In this document: in pieces, positions 49,247 to 57,792 of the stretch
Numbering within the stretch: the first letter of the stretch is position 1
Layout: every line of letters starts with the position of its first letter
Source: Methylocystis echinoides
Lineage (GTDB): Bacteria; Pseudomonadota; Alphaproteobacteria; Rhizobiales; Beijerinckiaceae
Direction of reading: 5' to 3'
Length of the DNA stretch: 64,000 nt
Assembly (NCBI RefSeq): GCF_040687965.1
Contig: NZ_CP156084.1
Coordinates: 2,232,501 to 2,296,500, forward strand
Translations under genes and position numbers: made by a program
The notes under the pieces: generated by a model
What the model was told of the DNA's origin: nothing
The model's input: the letters and a program-made list of their open reading frames with translations, nothing else
The model's database searches: none

Positions 49247-49482
49247 GGCACCCTCATTCAGCTGGAGCCTTGGCAGTTTGCTTCAGGAACGAACTTTCGG
49301 TTCAAATAGGGCTGAATCGCTCGAGTTGGCCCCATTCGCGAGGGATGCCCAGGCGCCCTTGTCCAACCCTAGTCTCGCGAGACCGAGCGGGGTGTGGCCG
49401 TTGACGGTCATGTTCGAGCTCGAAACGAAGCAGCTTGACGCCGTGAGGCGGGCTTCTCCGTTCGAGCGCGCCGCCGTGCGAC

Positions 49483-49926
49483 TTACCCGCTGATCTCGGG
49501 CTCAACGAGCCTTGCGAGGTTTTCGAGCGATTCCTGCCAGCCGAGGTAGCAGGCTTCCGGCGGGATGACGTCTGGAACGCCCTCCTGGACAATGCTCAGT
49601 TCGGCGCCGACCGAGACTTTCTTGATCATCACCGTGACGTGGATCTCGCCCGGCATGTTGGGGTCGTCGAACCTATCCGTATACCTCAGGCGCTCGTTCG
49701 GCGACAGCTCGAGAAATTCCCCGCCGAAGGCGTGGCTTTCTCCCGTAGTGAAATTCCGGAAGGATGCGCGATGGGCGCCGCCGACCTTGGGTTCCAAGCG
49801 ATGCACGGTGCATACAAAGCCATTCGGCGGCAGCCACTTTGCGAGCGCGTCCGGTTCGATAAAAGCGCGATAGAGCTTCTCCGGCGTCGTGGCGAGGACC
49901 CTATGGAGGCGAACGGTGTTCGGCAT
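49483..49926 (-). CDS. SRPBCC/AHSA1 family protein
   Basis: The 147-residue protein belongs to the START-like AHSA1 family: ATTPEKLYRAFIEPDALAKW, then FRNFTTGESHAFGGEFLELS and RLRYTDRFDDPNMPGEIHV, ending GWQESLENLARLVEPEISG. The ATG at 49926 follows GGGAGA and starts at the family N-terminus; the frame upstream to 50124 is not supported. These proteins bind hydrophobic ligands or act in stress or co-chaperone roles; no ligand can be assigned here. Confidence 0.85.
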   Translation of the reverse strand: MPNTVRLHRVLATTPEKLYRAFIEPDALAKWLPPNGFVCTVHRLEPKVGGAHRASFRNFTTGESHAFGGEFLELSPNERLRYTDRFDDPNMPGEIHVTVMIKKVSVGAELSIVQEGVPDVIPPEACYLGWQESLENLARLVEPEISG

Positions 49927-50273
49927 TGTCTCTTCTCCCTGCGGCTTGCAAGCGCACGTCGCTATTGAGCATACGACTGAGGTAGCGCGCTTGGCGCCGA
50001 CGCGCCCGTCGGCCGCTCGCAGCATAGCTGGGCCGCGCCGGATCCGACACTTTATCCGGGGCGCACAGGAGCGTTCGGCGCCGCTGAACCCCGCAGCATG
50101 AGCCGTTCTCATGCGGCGATCCATAAATCAATTCGGTGAAAGCCGTTCGAAGAGGCTTTCCGCCGCGAGGCGCCGCAATAGCGCCAACTTGATCCGCAAC
50201 ATCGTCGCTCGCTTGGCGCGGCCGCGGTTCTCCTCGGCGGTTCAAAATGAAATCATAATGAAAGATCGGAAGG

Positions 50274-50450
50274 ATGAGCGAGCGCAGTTCGACGCCTTTG
50301 GCCATAGCAATCCTAGGGATGCTCCTGGCCGTTCTTAGCTATGCGATCAAGGATGAAAGCCTCGGCAGGCTGGTATATGGTTCGGGCCTGCTCTCGGCCG
50401 GACTTTCCTTGCTTCATTGGTTTAGGCCGACGCAGCCTCGGCGAAGGTGA
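50274..50450 (+). CDS. Small two-helix membrane protein
   Basis: A 58-residue frame reads MSERSSTPLAIAILGMLLAV, then LSYAIKDESLGRLVYGSG and LLSAGLSLLHWF with a basic end (RPTQPRRR). It has two hydrophobic helices (about residues 9-24 and 36-49) with a short charged loop and a positively charged C-terminus, so it looks like a genuine small membrane protein. A GGAAGG run sits immediately before the ATG, slightly too close for an ideal ribosome binding site. Nothing else indicates function. Confidence 0.5.
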   Translation: MSERSSTPLAIAILGMLLAVLSYAIKDESLGRLVYGSGLLSAGLSLLHWFRPTQPRRR

Positions 50451-50708
50451 TCAGCGGCAGGCCGTCCTGATCGAGGACGCGATCGATCCGACAGCTGCGG
50501 CGGGGTGCGGAGCATGCCGCAACCAACGACCGTTCCAGGCCTGCGGATCGACCGGACCAGGTCTTTCGGAAATGACTTGCCGCTATCCCGAAAGAGAAGC
50601 GGCGGCTCAACCTCGCCCCGGCGACATCACGATTGACGCCGGACGAGGCAAGCTGTAAACGAGACTTTCCATTACTGCATATTGTTTTTCTATACTGGAA
50701 TTTTAAAG

Positions 50709-50942
50709 ATGAAGGCTTTTACAAGTTCAAACCCCAGAATCTTGGATTCGTCGCAGTGCCGTAAGTTGCTTGCGAGCTATCTCCTCATCGACCGAGACAC
50801 TGCGACGCTTCGCCGGCTCATGACTCAGGACATAGACCGCTTTATTGAAATGGGCGCCACCGCCTACGCCAATCTTCTTGCGGCGGCGCTGATACTGTTC
50901 GACCATCGAGCTCGTCGAGACAATCAGCACATCAACTCATGA
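50709..50942 (+). CDS. Small helical protein coupled to a methyltransferase gene
   Basis: The 77-residue protein reads MKAFTSSNPRILDSSQCRKL, then LASYLLIDRDTATLRRLMTQ and FIEMGATAYANLLAAALILF, ending DHRARRDNQHINS. It is helical with a hydrophobic second half. Its stop overlaps the methyltransferase start as ATGA (50939-50942), the strongest evidence that it is translated. The surrounding sequence has lower GC than the flanks. No family is recognised; a partner or substrate of the methyltransferase is a hypothesis. Confidence 0.6.
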   Translation: MKAFTSSNPRILDSSQCRKLLASYLLIDRDTATLRRLMTQDIDRFIEMGATAYANLLAAALILFDHRARRDNQHINS

Positions 50943-51745
50943 CCGGAAACATAGGCAGCGGGTTTCGTAGCGTGGATGGGGAGCTGTTCAGCAAGCTTCT
51001 CCACTGTTTGGACTTCATGAACGAGCTGGCGTTTTTCAAAGCGTATAAATCCCATTCGTGGCGATCACTGCTCATTGCCCCCGAGCAGGTCATCCTGGAT
51101 GTCGCATGCGGAACGGGCTCGGACCTGATCCACCTCGCCGAGGCGTATCGAAACACAAATTTTGTCGGCGTCGATAACAGCGAGAAGTTCCTGGCCATTG
51201 CCAGAGAGCGTGCGGCGTGCGCCGCTAATCTCAAGTTTATGCTTGGCGACGGCCATCGGTTGCCGCTCGTCGATCACTCGGTAGACGCTGCGCGAATTGA
51301 TCGTTCGCTGCAACATATGGAAAATCCCGAGGCCGTATTGGCGGAAATGGTCCGCGTCACCAAGAGGGGCGGTCGCATTGTCACCTGCGAGCCCGACTGG
51401 GAAACCTTTGTTCTGTTCAACGGCGAATTTGACGATAGCAGCAAAATCGCCGGTTTATTCAAGCGCTCGATTCGAAACCCGTTTATCGGGCGCGAGCTGG
51501 CGTCGCTGATGAACGAGTGCGGCGTCAAACATCTTGACGCCCACGTCCATACTTTCTGGACCAACAAATTAAATGACGCCGACGTCATTTTCGATCTTAA
51601 CAAAGTCAAAGACCAGTGCGCGGCCGCAGGCATGATGACGCAGGACGACGCCGACACTTGGTGGGCCCTCTCGAAGCAGGCTTCTGAAAGAGACACTTTC
51701 TTTGCAAGCCTTTGCATCATGGAAGTCAGCGGAACGACAGAGTAA
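50939..51745 (+). CDS. SAM-dependent methyltransferase
   Basis: The 268-residue protein is a class I methyltransferase. Motif I is VILDVACGTGSDLIHLAEAY (residues about 51-70), followed by FVGVDNSEKFLAIARERAAC, the motif around RIDRSLQHMENPEAVLAEM, and RVTKRGGRIVTCEPDWETFV. It resembles UbiE-like or small-molecule methyltransferases. It starts inside the stop of the upstream small gene. No biosynthetic cluster surrounds it, so substrate is unknown. Confidence 0.85.
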   Translation: MTGNIGSGFRSVDGELFSKLLHCLDFMNELAFFKAYKSHSWRSLLIAPEQVILDVACGTGSDLIHLAEAYRNTNFVGVDNSEKFLAIARERAACAANLKFMLGDGHRLPLVDHSVDAARIDRSLQHMENPEAVLAEMVRVTKRGGRIVTCEPDWETFVLFNGEFDDSSKIAGLFKRSIRNPFIGRELASLMNECGVKHLDAHVHTFWTNKLNDADVIFDLNKVKDQCAAAGMMTQDDADTWWALSKQASERDTFFASLCIMEVSGTTE

Positions 51746-51790
51746 CGATTTTCTGTCATCTTCTGGAGGCCGCCGCACGATGTCTGCTTG

Positions 51791-53161
51791 TTAAGTCGTT
51801 ATCGACGCTTCTGCGCAACGATCGCACGGCAGGACGAAACTGAAGGTTGATCCCGCTTTTGCATTCGGCTCCATCCAGATGCGGCCTCCGTGCGCCTCGA
51901 CAATAGAGCGACTCATGGCGAGGCCGACGCCCATCCCCTTAGGCTTCGTCGTCATAAACGGTTCAAAAAGGCTTTCTCGCACGCCCTCGTCGACGCCCGC
52001 TCCTGAATCAGCAACGTCGACTCGCACCCAGTCGTCCTCGTTGACGCAGGCGATCATGATCGAGCGGTCCGAGACGCCCTCCATTGCGTCGATGGCGTTT
52101 CTGAGAAGGTTTGCCAAGACCTGCGTGATCTGGACGCGGTCGGCCTGTACGGCGTCCTTGGTCGCCTCGAGCCGGAGATGCACGCGCACATTGGCGTTTT
52201 CCAGGGCGCGACGATTGGCTCTGCACGCCTCCTCGATGAGCGAGCGCAGGTGGACAAGGCTCGAAGAGGGCTTTCCCTCCAAGAGAAAGTGACGAAGGCG
52301 GTCGACGATGTCGCCAACATGTCCAATTTGCTCCGAAGCGCCTTGAAGATTGCGCTCGACTAAAGGCAGCGCCTCGGAGGTGGGCTCGCGCAGGAGGCGT
52401 TTGGAGGTTTCGACGTAGGCGGAGGCGGCCGCCAGAGGCTGCGCGATTTCATGCGCCAAGCCGCTGGCCATGCCTCCGAGCGCATGCAAGCCAGACGCAT
52501 GCAGCCTCGCCAATCGTTCGCTTGCCTTGCTCTCCGCCTCGACCTGAGTCTTCACCCGACGCTCGAGCCCCTCTGCATAATTCCAGACGGCCCGCATCAA
52601 GACCGCACTGTAAACCGCAAGAACGATGGTGGTGAGCAGATAGTCTCTATCGCCGCTAGCGAGCAAGGCTGCGAACGATCCGAGCGCAATCGGCCCGGAG
52701 AACGCCGCCGCTGCTGGAGGTATGCTTGCCAGAACAAAAGCTCCGCCGCCCAACATCCCGGAACACAGACAAGCAATCAGCAGCTTGCCGCCCACGCTTG
52801 CCTGGTCCAAAAACAGTAAGGGAAGGGCCCCCCAACAAGAGCCGAGCGCCGCCGCGTAGCCTACGGCCCGGTAGACGCCACGTCGGGATGATGAAGCGGC
52901 CGGCCTGTAAGTCGAGGTCCGCCGGGTCTTGCGGCGCAGGAAGACGAAGGACGCAATCGCGATGACAAGCGCGCCCCAGCACAAGGCGGCAATGCGGTAG
53001 GGTCGATCCCACGAGGCCGCCATAAAGACAGTGGCGTTGCAAATATTCGCCAGCATCACCCCGGGCGTGTGCCGGGCAATGTGAGAAAATTGCTCCGCAC
53101 GCAAACGCTCGATTTGGTGGGAGGCGGAAAGAGGCGAGCGATTGTCTTTTTCGAGGGTCAT
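51791..53161 (-). CDS. Membrane sensor histidine kinase without partner regulator
   Basis: The 456-residue protein has six hydrophobic segments between residues about 34 and 195, forming an integral membrane sensor. The kinase core follows: phospho-accepting His237 in GLAHEIAQPLAAASAY, an N-box VLANLLRNAIDAMEGV, and ATP-binding motifs VDVADSGAGVDEGV, GMGVGLAMSRSIVEAHGG. The core is of the NtrB/FixL type with the VRVDVADSGAG signature. No response regulator gene is adjacent, so it is an orphan kinase in this window. No PAS or cytochrome-binding motif is visible. Confidence 0.9.
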   Translation of the reverse strand: MTLEKDNRSPLSASHQIERLRAEQFSHIARHTPGVMLANICNATVFMAASWDRPYRIAALCWGALVIAIASFVFLRRKTRRTSTYRPAASSSRRGVYRAVGYAAALGSCWGALPLLFLDQASVGGKLLIACLCSGMLGGGAFVLASIPPAAAAFSGPIALGSFAALLASGDRDYLLTTIVLAVYSAVLMRAVWNYAEGLERRVKTQVEAESKASERLARLHASGLHALGGMASGLAHEIAQPLAAASAYVETSKRLLREPTSEALPLVERNLQGASEQIGHVGDIVDRLRHFLLEGKPSSSLVHLRSLIEEACRANRRALENANVRVHLRLEATKDAVQADRVQITQVLANLLRNAIDAMEGVSDRSIMIACVNEDDWVRVDVADSGAGVDEGVRESLFEPFMTTKPKGMGVGLAMSRSIVEAHGGRIWMEPNAKAGSTFSFVLPCDRCAEASITT

Positions 53162-53462
53162 TTTCAGTAGCTTGCAGCGGAGCGCCGACCCTCTTACGCC
53201 AAGGTTATGTCCAAAATCTGATTTTTGCTAACCTGATCACAGCATCCCGCGCTTGGTGCGGCGCTGCTCTACCGCGACGTTGCCCCTTATTCATCGTCGG
53301 CGCGTGTCTAATTTCAACCCCTTCCATTCGCCTTACGTTCGACCGCAAGCGGATGATTAGGCGCAGCAATTGTTCGAGCGCGTTCTCACTAACCGCTCGC
53401 AGGAACGGAGGGCGGGCGCGCCGCGTTTATTGCTGGGTTCGCAATCGTCGGCGCGTCGAGCG
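53162..53462. other. Divergent intergenic region between sensor kinase and GST genes
   Basis: These 301 bp between two divergently transcribed genes must hold both promoters. No open frame here looks coding; the frame preceding the GST start (from 53370) has no similarity to the family. Consensus boxes are not clear enough to name. Confidence 0.4.
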
Positions 53463-54179
53463 ATGAGTTATGAGCTTTATTATTGGCCGGGCATTGCGCG
53501 GCGCGGGGAGTTTGTCCGGCTGGCTCTGGAAGAGGCGGGGGTCGCTTACGTCGACAAGGCGCGTGAGCCCGGCGCCGAAGAAACCCTCCTTGCTTTGCTC
53601 GAGCGGTCGGATCTCCTCCACCCGCCCTTTGCGCCGCCCTTCCTGAAACATGGGAATGTCCTCATTGGCCAGACGGCGGCGATCCTTCTCTACCTCGGCG
53701 AGCGTCATGGCTTGGCGCCGACAGACCAGGCGGAGAGGCTTTGGGTGCATCAAATCCAGCTCACGATCGCCGATCTCGTCAGCGAGGCTCACGACACGCA
53801 CCATCCCCTGGGCGCTCATTTATATTATGAAGAACAAAAGCCCGAGGCGCTGCGCCGGGCGCGCGACTTTCGTGAAAACAGGATCGAAAAATACCTCCGC
53901 TGGTTCGAGGAAATTACCGCACGTAAGCGAGAAGACGGGCCCTATCTTGTCGGTGATCGTGTGACCTATGCGGATCTTTCGCTGTTCCAGGTCACAGAGG
54001 GCTTACTCTATGCATTTCCACGAGCCGCCAACGCCGTGCTCGCGGATTGCCCGGGAGTGGCCGCTCTGCGTCAAGCGGTTGCGCAACGCCCGCGCATCCG
54101 CAGTTATCTCGAGAGCGACCGGCGCACCGCTTTCAACGAGAGCGGCATATTCCGCCACTATGCCGAACTCGACCGATAG
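53463..54179 (+). CDS. Glutathione S-transferase family protein
   Basis: The 238-residue protein has the two-domain GST layout: an N-terminal thioredoxin fold (YELYYWPGIARRGEFVRLAL, LKHGNVLIGQTAAILLYLGE) and a C-terminal helical domain (GDRVTYADLSLFQVTEGLLY). The ATG at 53463 is chosen because it is the family N-terminus; the longer frame from 53370 is upstream noise. Its substrate cannot be predicted. It is a lone gene upstream of the tRNA. Confidence 0.88.
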   Translation: MSYELYYWPGIARRGEFVRLALEEAGVAYVDKAREPGAEETLLALLERSDLLHPPFAPPFLKHGNVLIGQTAAILLYLGERHGLAPTDQAERLWVHQIQLTIADLVSEAHDTHHPLGAHLYYEEQKPEALRRARDFRENRIEKYLRWFEEITARKREDGPYLVGDRVTYADLSLFQVTEGLLYAFPRAANAVLADCPGVAALRQAVAQRPRIRSYLESDRRTAFNESGIFRHYAELDR

Positions 54180-54257
54180 CGAAAGCGCTTTTGAAAACGT
54201 CCTCGGTCGTTGAACCGCTCCGAGAACCGTTCTCACAATGCTCATATGTGGGGTTGT

Positions 54258-54333
54258 TGGTGAGCGCGCTGGGACTCGAACCCAGGACCCCCTGATTAAA
54301 AGTCAGATGCTCTACCGACTGAGCTACGCGCTC
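54258..54333 (-). tRNA. tRNA-Lys (anticodon UUU)
   Basis: A complete 76-nt cloverleaf lies on the minus strand. It has acceptor GAGCGCG paired with CGCGCTC, a D arm GCTC...GAGC, an anticodon arm CTGAC/GTCAG-like with loop CTTTTAA (anticodon TTT), a T arm CTGGG-TTCGAGT-CCCAG, and an encoded CCA. All stems pair. It is the only tRNA gene in the window. No integrated element abuts it. Confidence 0.97.
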
Positions 54334-54467
54334 GTTCCATGCCCGCCGCTTGGCGAGGCGAAGAATCGGGCGGGTCGGTCCGCTCGCTTCTTCGCTCGCG
54401 CGGGCTTCGATCAACTACCGGCCCTCGTCCGGCTGGTCAACCCCGATCGCGGAGCGGAGCCGCTTTC

Positions 54468-54707
54468 CTATGGGATGAGGTATTTGGCGGCGACCGCCAC
54501 GAGGGCGAAGACAATCGCCGCGATCACCGTCGTGAGCGCCGCCTTCTTGCCCAGCTGCGGGGCGACCGGGGCGCCGGGATCGGTTCCCTCCGGACGCTCC
54601 TCGCCCGCCTCCTCCGCCGAGCGGACCCCGAGCGGCAGGACCGCGAACAGGACAATCCACCAGATCGTCACATAGATCGCCAGGGCGAGGGGGAGGGGGA
54701 AGGGCAT
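54468..54707 (-). CDS. DUF1467 family membrane protein
   Basis: The 79-residue protein has two membrane helices (IYVTIWWIVLFAVLPLGV and ALTTVIAAIVFALVAVAAK) with a charged loop between. This matches DUF1467, a small alphaproteobacterial family often found beside methylmalonyl-CoA epimerase, as here. The ATG at 54707 starts 4 bp past the mce stop; the frame upstream is inside mce. Function is unknown. Confidence 0.85.
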   Translation of the reverse strand: MPFPLPLALAIYVTIWWIVLFAVLPLGVRSAEEAGEERPEGTDPGAPVAPQLGKKAALTTVIAAIVFALVAVAAKYLIP

Positions 54708-54711
54708 CGGC

Positions 54712-55116
54712 TCAGGCCTGCTCGAGTTCGACGAGCGTCCCGCAGAAATCCTTTGGGTGCAGGAAGAGCACGGGCTTGCCATGTGCGCCGATCTTGGGCT
54801 CGCCGTCGCCCAGCACGCGCGCGCCGGAGGCTTTCAGCCTGTCGCGGGCGGCAAGGATGTCGTCCACCTCGTAGCAGACATGGTGGATGCCGCCCGACGG
54901 ATTCTTCGCGACGAAGGCGGCGATCGGCGAATTCTCGCCATAGGGCTCGAGAAGCTCGATCTTGGTGTTCGGCAGCTCGACAAAAACCACGGTAACCCCA
55001 TGCTCGGCGACGGTCTCGGGGGCGGACACCTTCGCGCCCAAGGCGCCGCGATAGACCTGCGACGCTTTTTCGACGCTGTCGACGGCGATGGCGACGTGGT
55101 TGAGACGACCGATCAT
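54712..55116 (-). CDS. mce: Methylmalonyl-CoA epimerase
   Basis: The 134-residue protein is a vicinal-oxygen-chelate fold epimerase that interconverts (R)- and (S)-methylmalonyl-CoA in propionyl-CoA metabolism. Metal ligands are visible as His7 (RLNHVAIAV), the glutamate in KIELLEPYG, His in GIHHVCYEV, and the C-terminal glutamate of GTLVELEQA. The length is normal. It is followed by the DUF1467 gene. Mutase genes are not in this window. Confidence 0.94.
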   Translation of the reverse strand: MIGRLNHVAIAVDSVEKASQVYRGALGAKVSAPETVAEHGVTVVFVELPNTKIELLEPYGENSPIAAFVAKNPSGGIHHVCYEVDDILAARDRLKASGARVLGDGEPKIGAHGKPVLFLHPKDFCGTLVELEQA

Positions 55117-55187
55117 TTTAGGCTTTCCCCATGTGCATGCGGCGATCCGCGATTCAATGGGGCATTAAGGCCATGCCGCCGGCAATT

Positions 55188-56492
55188 TCAACCGGCAAAG
55201 CTGTTCCGCTCCGCCCGCAGCCGACCGATGTCCTCCTGCAGGGCGGCGAGGCGCGGATCGTAAGGAGCGAAGGCGAACCAGGGACAGCCCTCGTCGCGGC
55301 CGCGGCGCAACGTCTGCGCCGCGTCGTCAGGCTTGCCGAGCGCCAACTGCGCTGCCGCCGTGAAGAGATGCGGCGGGGCCACCTGCTCGCCGTCATGCGC
55401 GGCGGCGAGCGTCGCCTCGGCGGCGCTCCTATCTCCCGCCACGGCCAGGACATAGGCGAGAACCGCCATCAAGATGGGGTGGCCTGGAGAAAGCATGAGG
55501 GCGTCGCGCGCCGTTCTCTCGGCCTCTTGGTGACGACCGGAAAGGCTCGCCACAATCGCCAGCACGCTCGTCAGATAGGTTGCGTCGGGCCGCGTCCGAA
55601 GCCCCTGGTCCGCGAGCGTCGCGCTGCCGTCGAGATTGCCATTACAAAGCTCGAGCCAGGCGCGCATGTTCAGATGGGCGCGGTCGTGCGGGGAGACGTG
55701 AAGACCTGCCTCGATTTCGTCAATGGCGTCGGTGAGACGGTCGAGGCTGACGAAGGCCCAACTGCGAAAGGCGCGCGCCCTGCCATAGCGAGGGTCCCGC
55801 GCCACCGCCCGGTCCAGCATCGCGAGACCGTCCGCGGGCCGAGCCAGCAATGTCGCCCGCGCCCAGCCGAGGACCGCCAGGGCCGCCGGAAAGCCCGGCG
55901 CCAGGACGAGCGCGCGGCCCGCGTCCTTCTCGATGATCTCCGCGGCCTCGGCCGGCCTCAGATAGCCGGCGGAGACGCGGCTCGCGGCGATGATGGCGGA
56001 CAGCGACCAGACCGCCGGCGAGGTTTCGTCGCGCTGCGCAGCGGCGGCCACGGCTTCCTGCGCGCGTTCGAAACCGTCCCGCGTGCAGTTGCCGGCGAGC
56101 TCATAGGTTGCTTGCCACAGATCCAGCGTGCGGCTGCTGAGGCATTCTTCCGGCGGTCGCGCCGTCTCGAGGTCGGAATCGACGACCTCGACTTTGGCCC
56201 GCAGGGAGAGGCCGCGTCCGTAAGCCGTGGCGATGAGATCGCCGTAACCGGCTTCTCTGAGGGGCTTGCGCAGCAGATAGGCGCAGCGGTCGATCGAATC
56301 ATCCGAAGGCGGACGACCGGGCCAAAGTCTCGCGCCGATCTCAGCTTTCGAAACGACGCCGCCCTTGGCCTCGAGCAGCAGCTCCAAGAGTTGTCGGGCC
56401 TGAGGGCCAACTGGGATTTGGACTCCACCCCGCCGCAACCCGGTATGAGGCGAGTATTCGAATCCTGCAAAGCGCCAGCCGAGATCGTTCAT
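55188..56492 (-). CDS. Winged-helix regulator with C-terminal TPR-like repeats
   Basis: The 434-residue protein starts with an OmpR-type DNA-binding domain (residues about 5-100: QIPVGPQARQLLELLLEAKG, VVSKAEIGARLWPG, YLLRKPLREAG, TAYGRGLSL). It continues with about 330 residues of helical TPR-like repeats (AAEIIEKDAGRALVLAPGFP, ARAFRSWAFVSLDRLTDAID, AERTARDALMLSPGHP). This layout resembles HilA/CadC-like one-component regulators without a receiver or membrane span. Targets are unknown. It stands alone on the minus strand. Confidence 0.8.
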   Translation of the reverse strand: MNDLGWRFAGFEYSPHTGLRRGGVQIPVGPQARQLLELLLEAKGGVVSKAEIGARLWPGRPPSDDSIDRCAYLLRKPLREAGYGDLIATAYGRGLSLRAKVEVVDSDLETARPPEECLSSRTLDLWQATYELAGNCTRDGFERAQEAVAAAAQRDETSPAVWSLSAIIAASRVSAGYLRPAEAAEIIEKDAGRALVLAPGFPAALAVLGWARATLLARPADGLAMLDRAVARDPRYGRARAFRSWAFVSLDRLTDAIDEIEAGLHVSPHDRAHLNMRAWLELCNGNLDGSATLADQGLRTRPDATYLTSVLAIVASLSGRHQEAERTARDALMLSPGHPILMAVLAYVLAVAGDRSAAEATLAAAHDGEQVAPPHLFTAAAQLALGKPDDAAQTLRRGRDEGCPWFAFAPYDPRLAALQEDIGRLRAERNSFAG

Positions 56493-56625
56493 GAGCGCAC
56501 AATGATGTTTCCTTTTCCCCTGCGCAAGCCCTTAGAATGACAAATCTTTTGGACTTCGCGCCACGCGAGAATCTCGCCGCCCAGGTTGGTTGTGCGTCGC
56601 CCATTTCGGGCGGCGTCGCGCTCGG

Positions 56626-57201
56626 TCAGCGCGGCGTCGTGACATTTTCTTCCTTGCCCCACAGAAGCACGAGCAGGGCGAGCGCCGCGGCCGCGGCAAG
56701 GAGGTAATAGGGGGCCCGCGCCGGAAAGAGTCGCCCCACGCCAAAAGGAAAGCGCGACACCCAGCGCTCGCCGCGCGGACCGTCGAGGGTGATAATGCCG
56801 ACGAAATAGCCGGCTTCGCGAAAATTATGCTCGAAACTCAGCGTGCCGTGCGGATAGACCTTCGGCGGCAGATAGGCGACCGTGATATCCGCGAGCTGCT
56901 CCGGGTCCTCTTCGCGCCCTGTGTCGCGAACGATGCGGAAATCCGCCGTCATCTCGCGCATTTCTGGTTGGGCGTAGTCCAGCACGAAGATCGTCTTGCC
57001 GGTCACCGGCGCGTCTTCGCAGAATTTGCGATGCGAGGCGGCCGGCTGGTAGCCCGAAAAATACATAAGGTCGGGGCCGATCTTCAAAATGCACGCGTTC
57101 TGGGTTCGCTGCATCGCGCCGTGGGCCCGCGCCGCCGGGGCGCCGACCACGGTCGCCATGACGATGAGAAATGCGGACAGGGCGACGAACAGAGGGCGCA
57201 C
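56626..57201 (-). CDS. Conserved periplasmic protein with C-terminal membrane anchor
   Basis: The protein (191 residues from GTG 57201) has a signal peptide (FVALSAFLIVMATVVGAPAARA), a beta-rich periplasmic domain (FSGYQPAASHRKFCEDAPVT, GKTIFVLDYAQPEMREMTAD, VTVAYLPPKVYPHGTLSFEH-like order), and a C-terminal helix (YYLLAAAAALALLVLLW). The longer frame to 57339 is not preferred because GGAGAG sits 8 bases before this GTG. Similar proteins, as I recall, occur in several proteobacteria; function is unassigned. It is divergent from the 57369 gene. Confidence 0.65.
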   Translation of the reverse strand: MRPLFVALSAFLIVMATVVGAPAARAHGAMQRTQNACILKIGPDLMYFSGYQPAASHRKFCEDAPVTGKTIFVLDYAQPEMREMTADFRIVRDTGREEDPEQLADITVAYLPPKVYPHGTLSFEHNFREAGYFVGIITLDGPRGERWVSRFPFGVGRLFPARAPYYLLAAAAALALLVLLWGKEENVTTPR

Positions 57202-57368
57202 GCTCACAACTCTCCGGTCGACGCCGAGCGGACCGCCGTCGCGCGGCGTCCCGATTGAAATTGCGGCCTGCTCGTCAAAGATCAAGCGGGGCGGGAGGGA
57301 TGGTTCACGCCTGCGCCGCGAGAGGGTAGAGTGGCTCAAGTCGCCGATTTTTCAACAAGGGGAGCGCC

Positions 57369-57701
57369 ATGCGCCTCATGCTCGTCGCCCTGCTGCTGGC
57401 CGCCGCGCCCGCGGCCGCGGCCGACGTCAACGACTATCCGACCTCGGCCCGCGCCGATTATGTCTTCGGTTGCATGAAGGCCAACGGCGACACGCGGTTG
57501 TCGCTCGAGCAATGTTCCTGCTCCGTCGACGTGATCGCGAGCATCCTGCCCTATGAAAGCTACGTTTCCGCGGAGACGGTGGCGAGCCTCAATCAGCAGG
57601 CGGGGCAGGTCGGCTCGCTGATGCGCAACACCGGCGCCGCGCGCGACATGCTGGAGACGCTTCGCCGCGCCCAGGCGGAAGCGCAGGTCCGCTGCTTCTA
57701 G
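57369..57701 (+). CDS. Small secreted cysteine-containing protein
   Basis: The 110-residue protein has a signal peptide (LMLVALLLAAAPAAAA) and a mature part with ARADYVFGCMKANGDTRLSL, EQCSCSVDVIASILPYESYV and RRAQAEAQVRCF. Four cysteines are conserved in position with related hypothetical proteins I have seen near oxidoreductase genes of methylotrophs, but this is memory rather than a search result. It is transcribed divergently from the 57201 gene across 167 bp. A periplasmic role is likely, and its function is unknown. Confidence 0.7.
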   Translation: MRLMLVALLLAAAPAAAADVNDYPTSARADYVFGCMKANGDTRLSLEQCSCSVDVIASILPYESYVSAETVASLNQQAGQVGSLMRNTGAARDMLETLRRAQAEAQVRCF

Positions 57702-57792
57702 CCTTGCTTGGCGAGCGCGGCCTCGCGTCATGCCTGTGCTATAGGTCAGCAAGCGTCCCTTCGAGGACGATTCGACCGGCGGCGAGGCAGGC

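Noticed and set aside
50139-50161. GAAAGCC...GGCTTTC inverted repeat as a terminator
   Set aside because: The stem is only 7 bp with no T-tract on either strand, so termination is unlikely.
54258-54333. tRNA-Lys as attachment site for the GTA-like cluster
   Set aside because: It is almost 29 kb away from the cluster, with ordinary chromosomal genes between, and no partial tRNA copy was seen near 6 kb or 25.5 kb.
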